From: Gammaproteobacteria bacterium
GTDB lineage: Bacteria > Pseudomonadota > Gammaproteobacteria > UBA6429 > Thiohalophilaceae
Direction of reading: 5' to 3'
Length of the DNA: 6,578 bases
Assembly: GCA_024639445.1 (NCBI GenBank)
Contig: JAHEIJ010000124.1
Coordinates: 1 to 6,578, forward strand
Both the position numbers and the translations under genes were made by a program. Of this stretch, positions 5,869-6,578 are shown in pieces (position 1 is the first letter of the stretch; each line of letters begins with the position of its first letter). The notes under the pieces were generated by a model. The model was not told the origin of the DNA. It did not search any database and saw nothing but the letters and a program-made list of their open reading frames with translations.

Positions 5869-5896
5869 TTGTTACCCCTAATACCGACCGTTCAAG

Positions 5897-6481
5897 CTAC
5901 TGATTTTGAGCAAGGAAATTTTTCAGCAAATCATGCCCGTATTCAGTGAGAATGGATTCCGGATGAAACTGCATACCTTCGATAGCATATTCTCGATGCC
6001 GCACGCCCATGATCTCATCCAGCTCGCCGGATGCTGTTTCGGTCCAGGCTGTTACTTCAAGACAATCGGGCAGGCTTTGTTGCTCGATGACCAGTGAATG
6101 ATAGCGCGTGGCTTCAAAGGGATTACTGATTTCCCGAAACACCCCGATACCCTTGTGACGAATCATTGATGTTTTACCATGCATAATGGCACTGGCATGA
6201 ACAATCTTTCCACCAAACGCCTGACCAATACTCTGATGGCCAAGACAAACACCCAGAATGGGTTTTTCACCGGCAAAATGCTTGATCGCCTCAACCGAGA
6301 TACCGGCTTCATTCGGGGTGCAGGGACCGGGGGAAATTACAATCTGCTCAGGATTGAGTTTTTCCATCTGCGTGATGCTGATTTGGTCATTGCGGAATAC
6401 CTGTACCTCAACGCCCAGTTCACCGAAGTATTGCACCAGGTTATAGGTAAAGGAATCGTAGTTGTCGATCATCAGTAACAT
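5897..6481 (-). CDS. trpG: Anthranilate synthase glutamine amidotransferase subunit
   Basis: A 194-residue class I glutamine amidotransferase that releases ammonia from glutamine for TrpE, together making anthranilate from chorismate. The nucleophile elbow GVCLGHQ (77-83) has Cys79, and FHPES (172-176) gives the His173 and Glu175 of the triad. ISPGPCTPNEAG (49-60) is the oxyanion loop, and MLLMIDNYDSFTYNLVQYFG is the typical opening. The length is that of a free-standing TrpG, with no TrpD fusion. PabA of aminodeoxychorismate synthase is nearly identical in motifs, and in many bacteria one protein serves both enzymes. Position directly after trpE argues for TrpG as the main role, but dual use is possible. 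The ATG at 6481 is preceded by a strong AGGAGAGGA site seven bases away, overlapping the trpE stop codon. Confidence 0.96.
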   Translation of the reverse strand: MLLMIDNYDSFTYNLVQYFGELGVEVQVFRNDQISITQMEKLNPEQIVISPGPCTPNEAGISVEAIKHFAGEKPILGVCLGHQSIGQAFGGKIVHASAIMHGKTSMIRHKGIGVFREISNPFEATRYHSLVIEQQSLPDCLEVTAWTETASGELDEIMGVRHREYAIEGMQFHPESILTEYGHDLLKNFLAQNQ

Positions 6482-6488
6482 GTTCGAA

Positions 6489-6497
6489 TCCTCTCCT
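6489..6497 (-). promoter_or_regulatory. trpG ribosome-binding site overlapping the trpE stop
   Basis: The minus strand reads AGGAGAGGA, a near-ideal Shine-Dalgarno. Its first bases overlap the TAG stop of trpE, and its last base is seven bases from the trpG ATG. This fits matched, coupled production of the two anthranilate synthase subunits. Confidence 0.65.
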
Positions 6498-6578
6498 AGT
6501 TGTGCACTTCATCCAGGCCAGCTTCGGCCATCGCCACGGCACGGAAGACGGCACGCCCTTTGTTCATGGTCTCGTCCC
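6496..6578 (-). CDS. trpE: Anthranilate synthase component I, C-terminal end
   Basis: Only the last 26 codons and the TAG stop are in the window; the gene enters from the right edge. They read DETMNKGRAVFRAVAMAEAG and then LDEVHN. The ETMNK-x-RA-x-x-RA pattern is the characteristic C-terminus of TrpE, in which the ET-x-NK segment closes the chorismate-binding domain. Position 14 bp upstream of trpG supports the call. The pathway-controlling promoter or attenuator, if any, would lie upstream of trpE and is outside the window. Confidence 0.9.
   Translation of the reverse strand, partial: DETMNKGRAVFRAVAMAEAGLDEVHN

Noticed and set aside
5435..5881. A 148-codon open frame on the plus strand opposite terC.
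   Set aside because: It is the complement of a hydrophobic membrane gene with intact TerC motifs. No ribosome-binding site or family motif supports it.

Overview
The window looks like chromosomal housekeeping DNA from a gammaproteobacterium with a moderate, near-balanced GC content. The best marker is a Crp/Vfr protein whose C-terminal half closely resembles Pseudomonas aeruginosa Vfr and Escherichia coli CRP. It sits in the gene order known from pseudomonads (trpG-trpD-trpC facing vfr, then a divergent OsmC-family gene). Two differences argue against Pseudomonas itself. A TerC-family gene lies between trpG and trpD, and the gene after the OsmC gene is a DUF885 protein rather than speD. I cannot place it to genus.

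Right half (3283-6578, all minus strand, read right to left): the 3' end of trpE, then trpG, a TerC-family membrane protein gene, trpD and trpC. Gaps are 14, 28, 3 and 24 bp, too short for separate promoters plus leaders, so this is almost certainly one transcript. TrpE and TrpG form anthranilate synthase. TrpD adds the phosphoribosyl group and TrpC closes the indole ring to indole-3-glycerol phosphate. The TerC protein has no known step in this pathway. Its final codons carry the ribosome-binding site of trpD.

Middle (2374-3231): crp/vfr on the plus strand, convergent with trpC and divergent from the OsmC-family (YhfA-like) gene. The 219-bp divergent spacer holds an 8-of-10 match to a CRP site, a TGnTATAAT extended -10 pointing toward the OsmC gene, a weaker promoter toward crp, and several short palindromes. 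The geometry suggests that Crp activates its own gene from about -70 and covers the promoter of its neighbour. This is inference.

Left part (1-2373, minus strand): OsmC-family gene, a DUF885 HExxPGHH zinc-peptidase-like gene 11 bp downstream, then the 5' part of a glyoxalase/VOC-fold gene cut by the window edge. The first two probably share a transcript.

No mobile element, CRISPR array, tRNA, rRNA, phage gene or large repeat was seen, and no gene appears broken. I do not see a new biological system here. The points most worth a second look are terC inside the trp operon and the crp/osmC divergent regulatory spacer.
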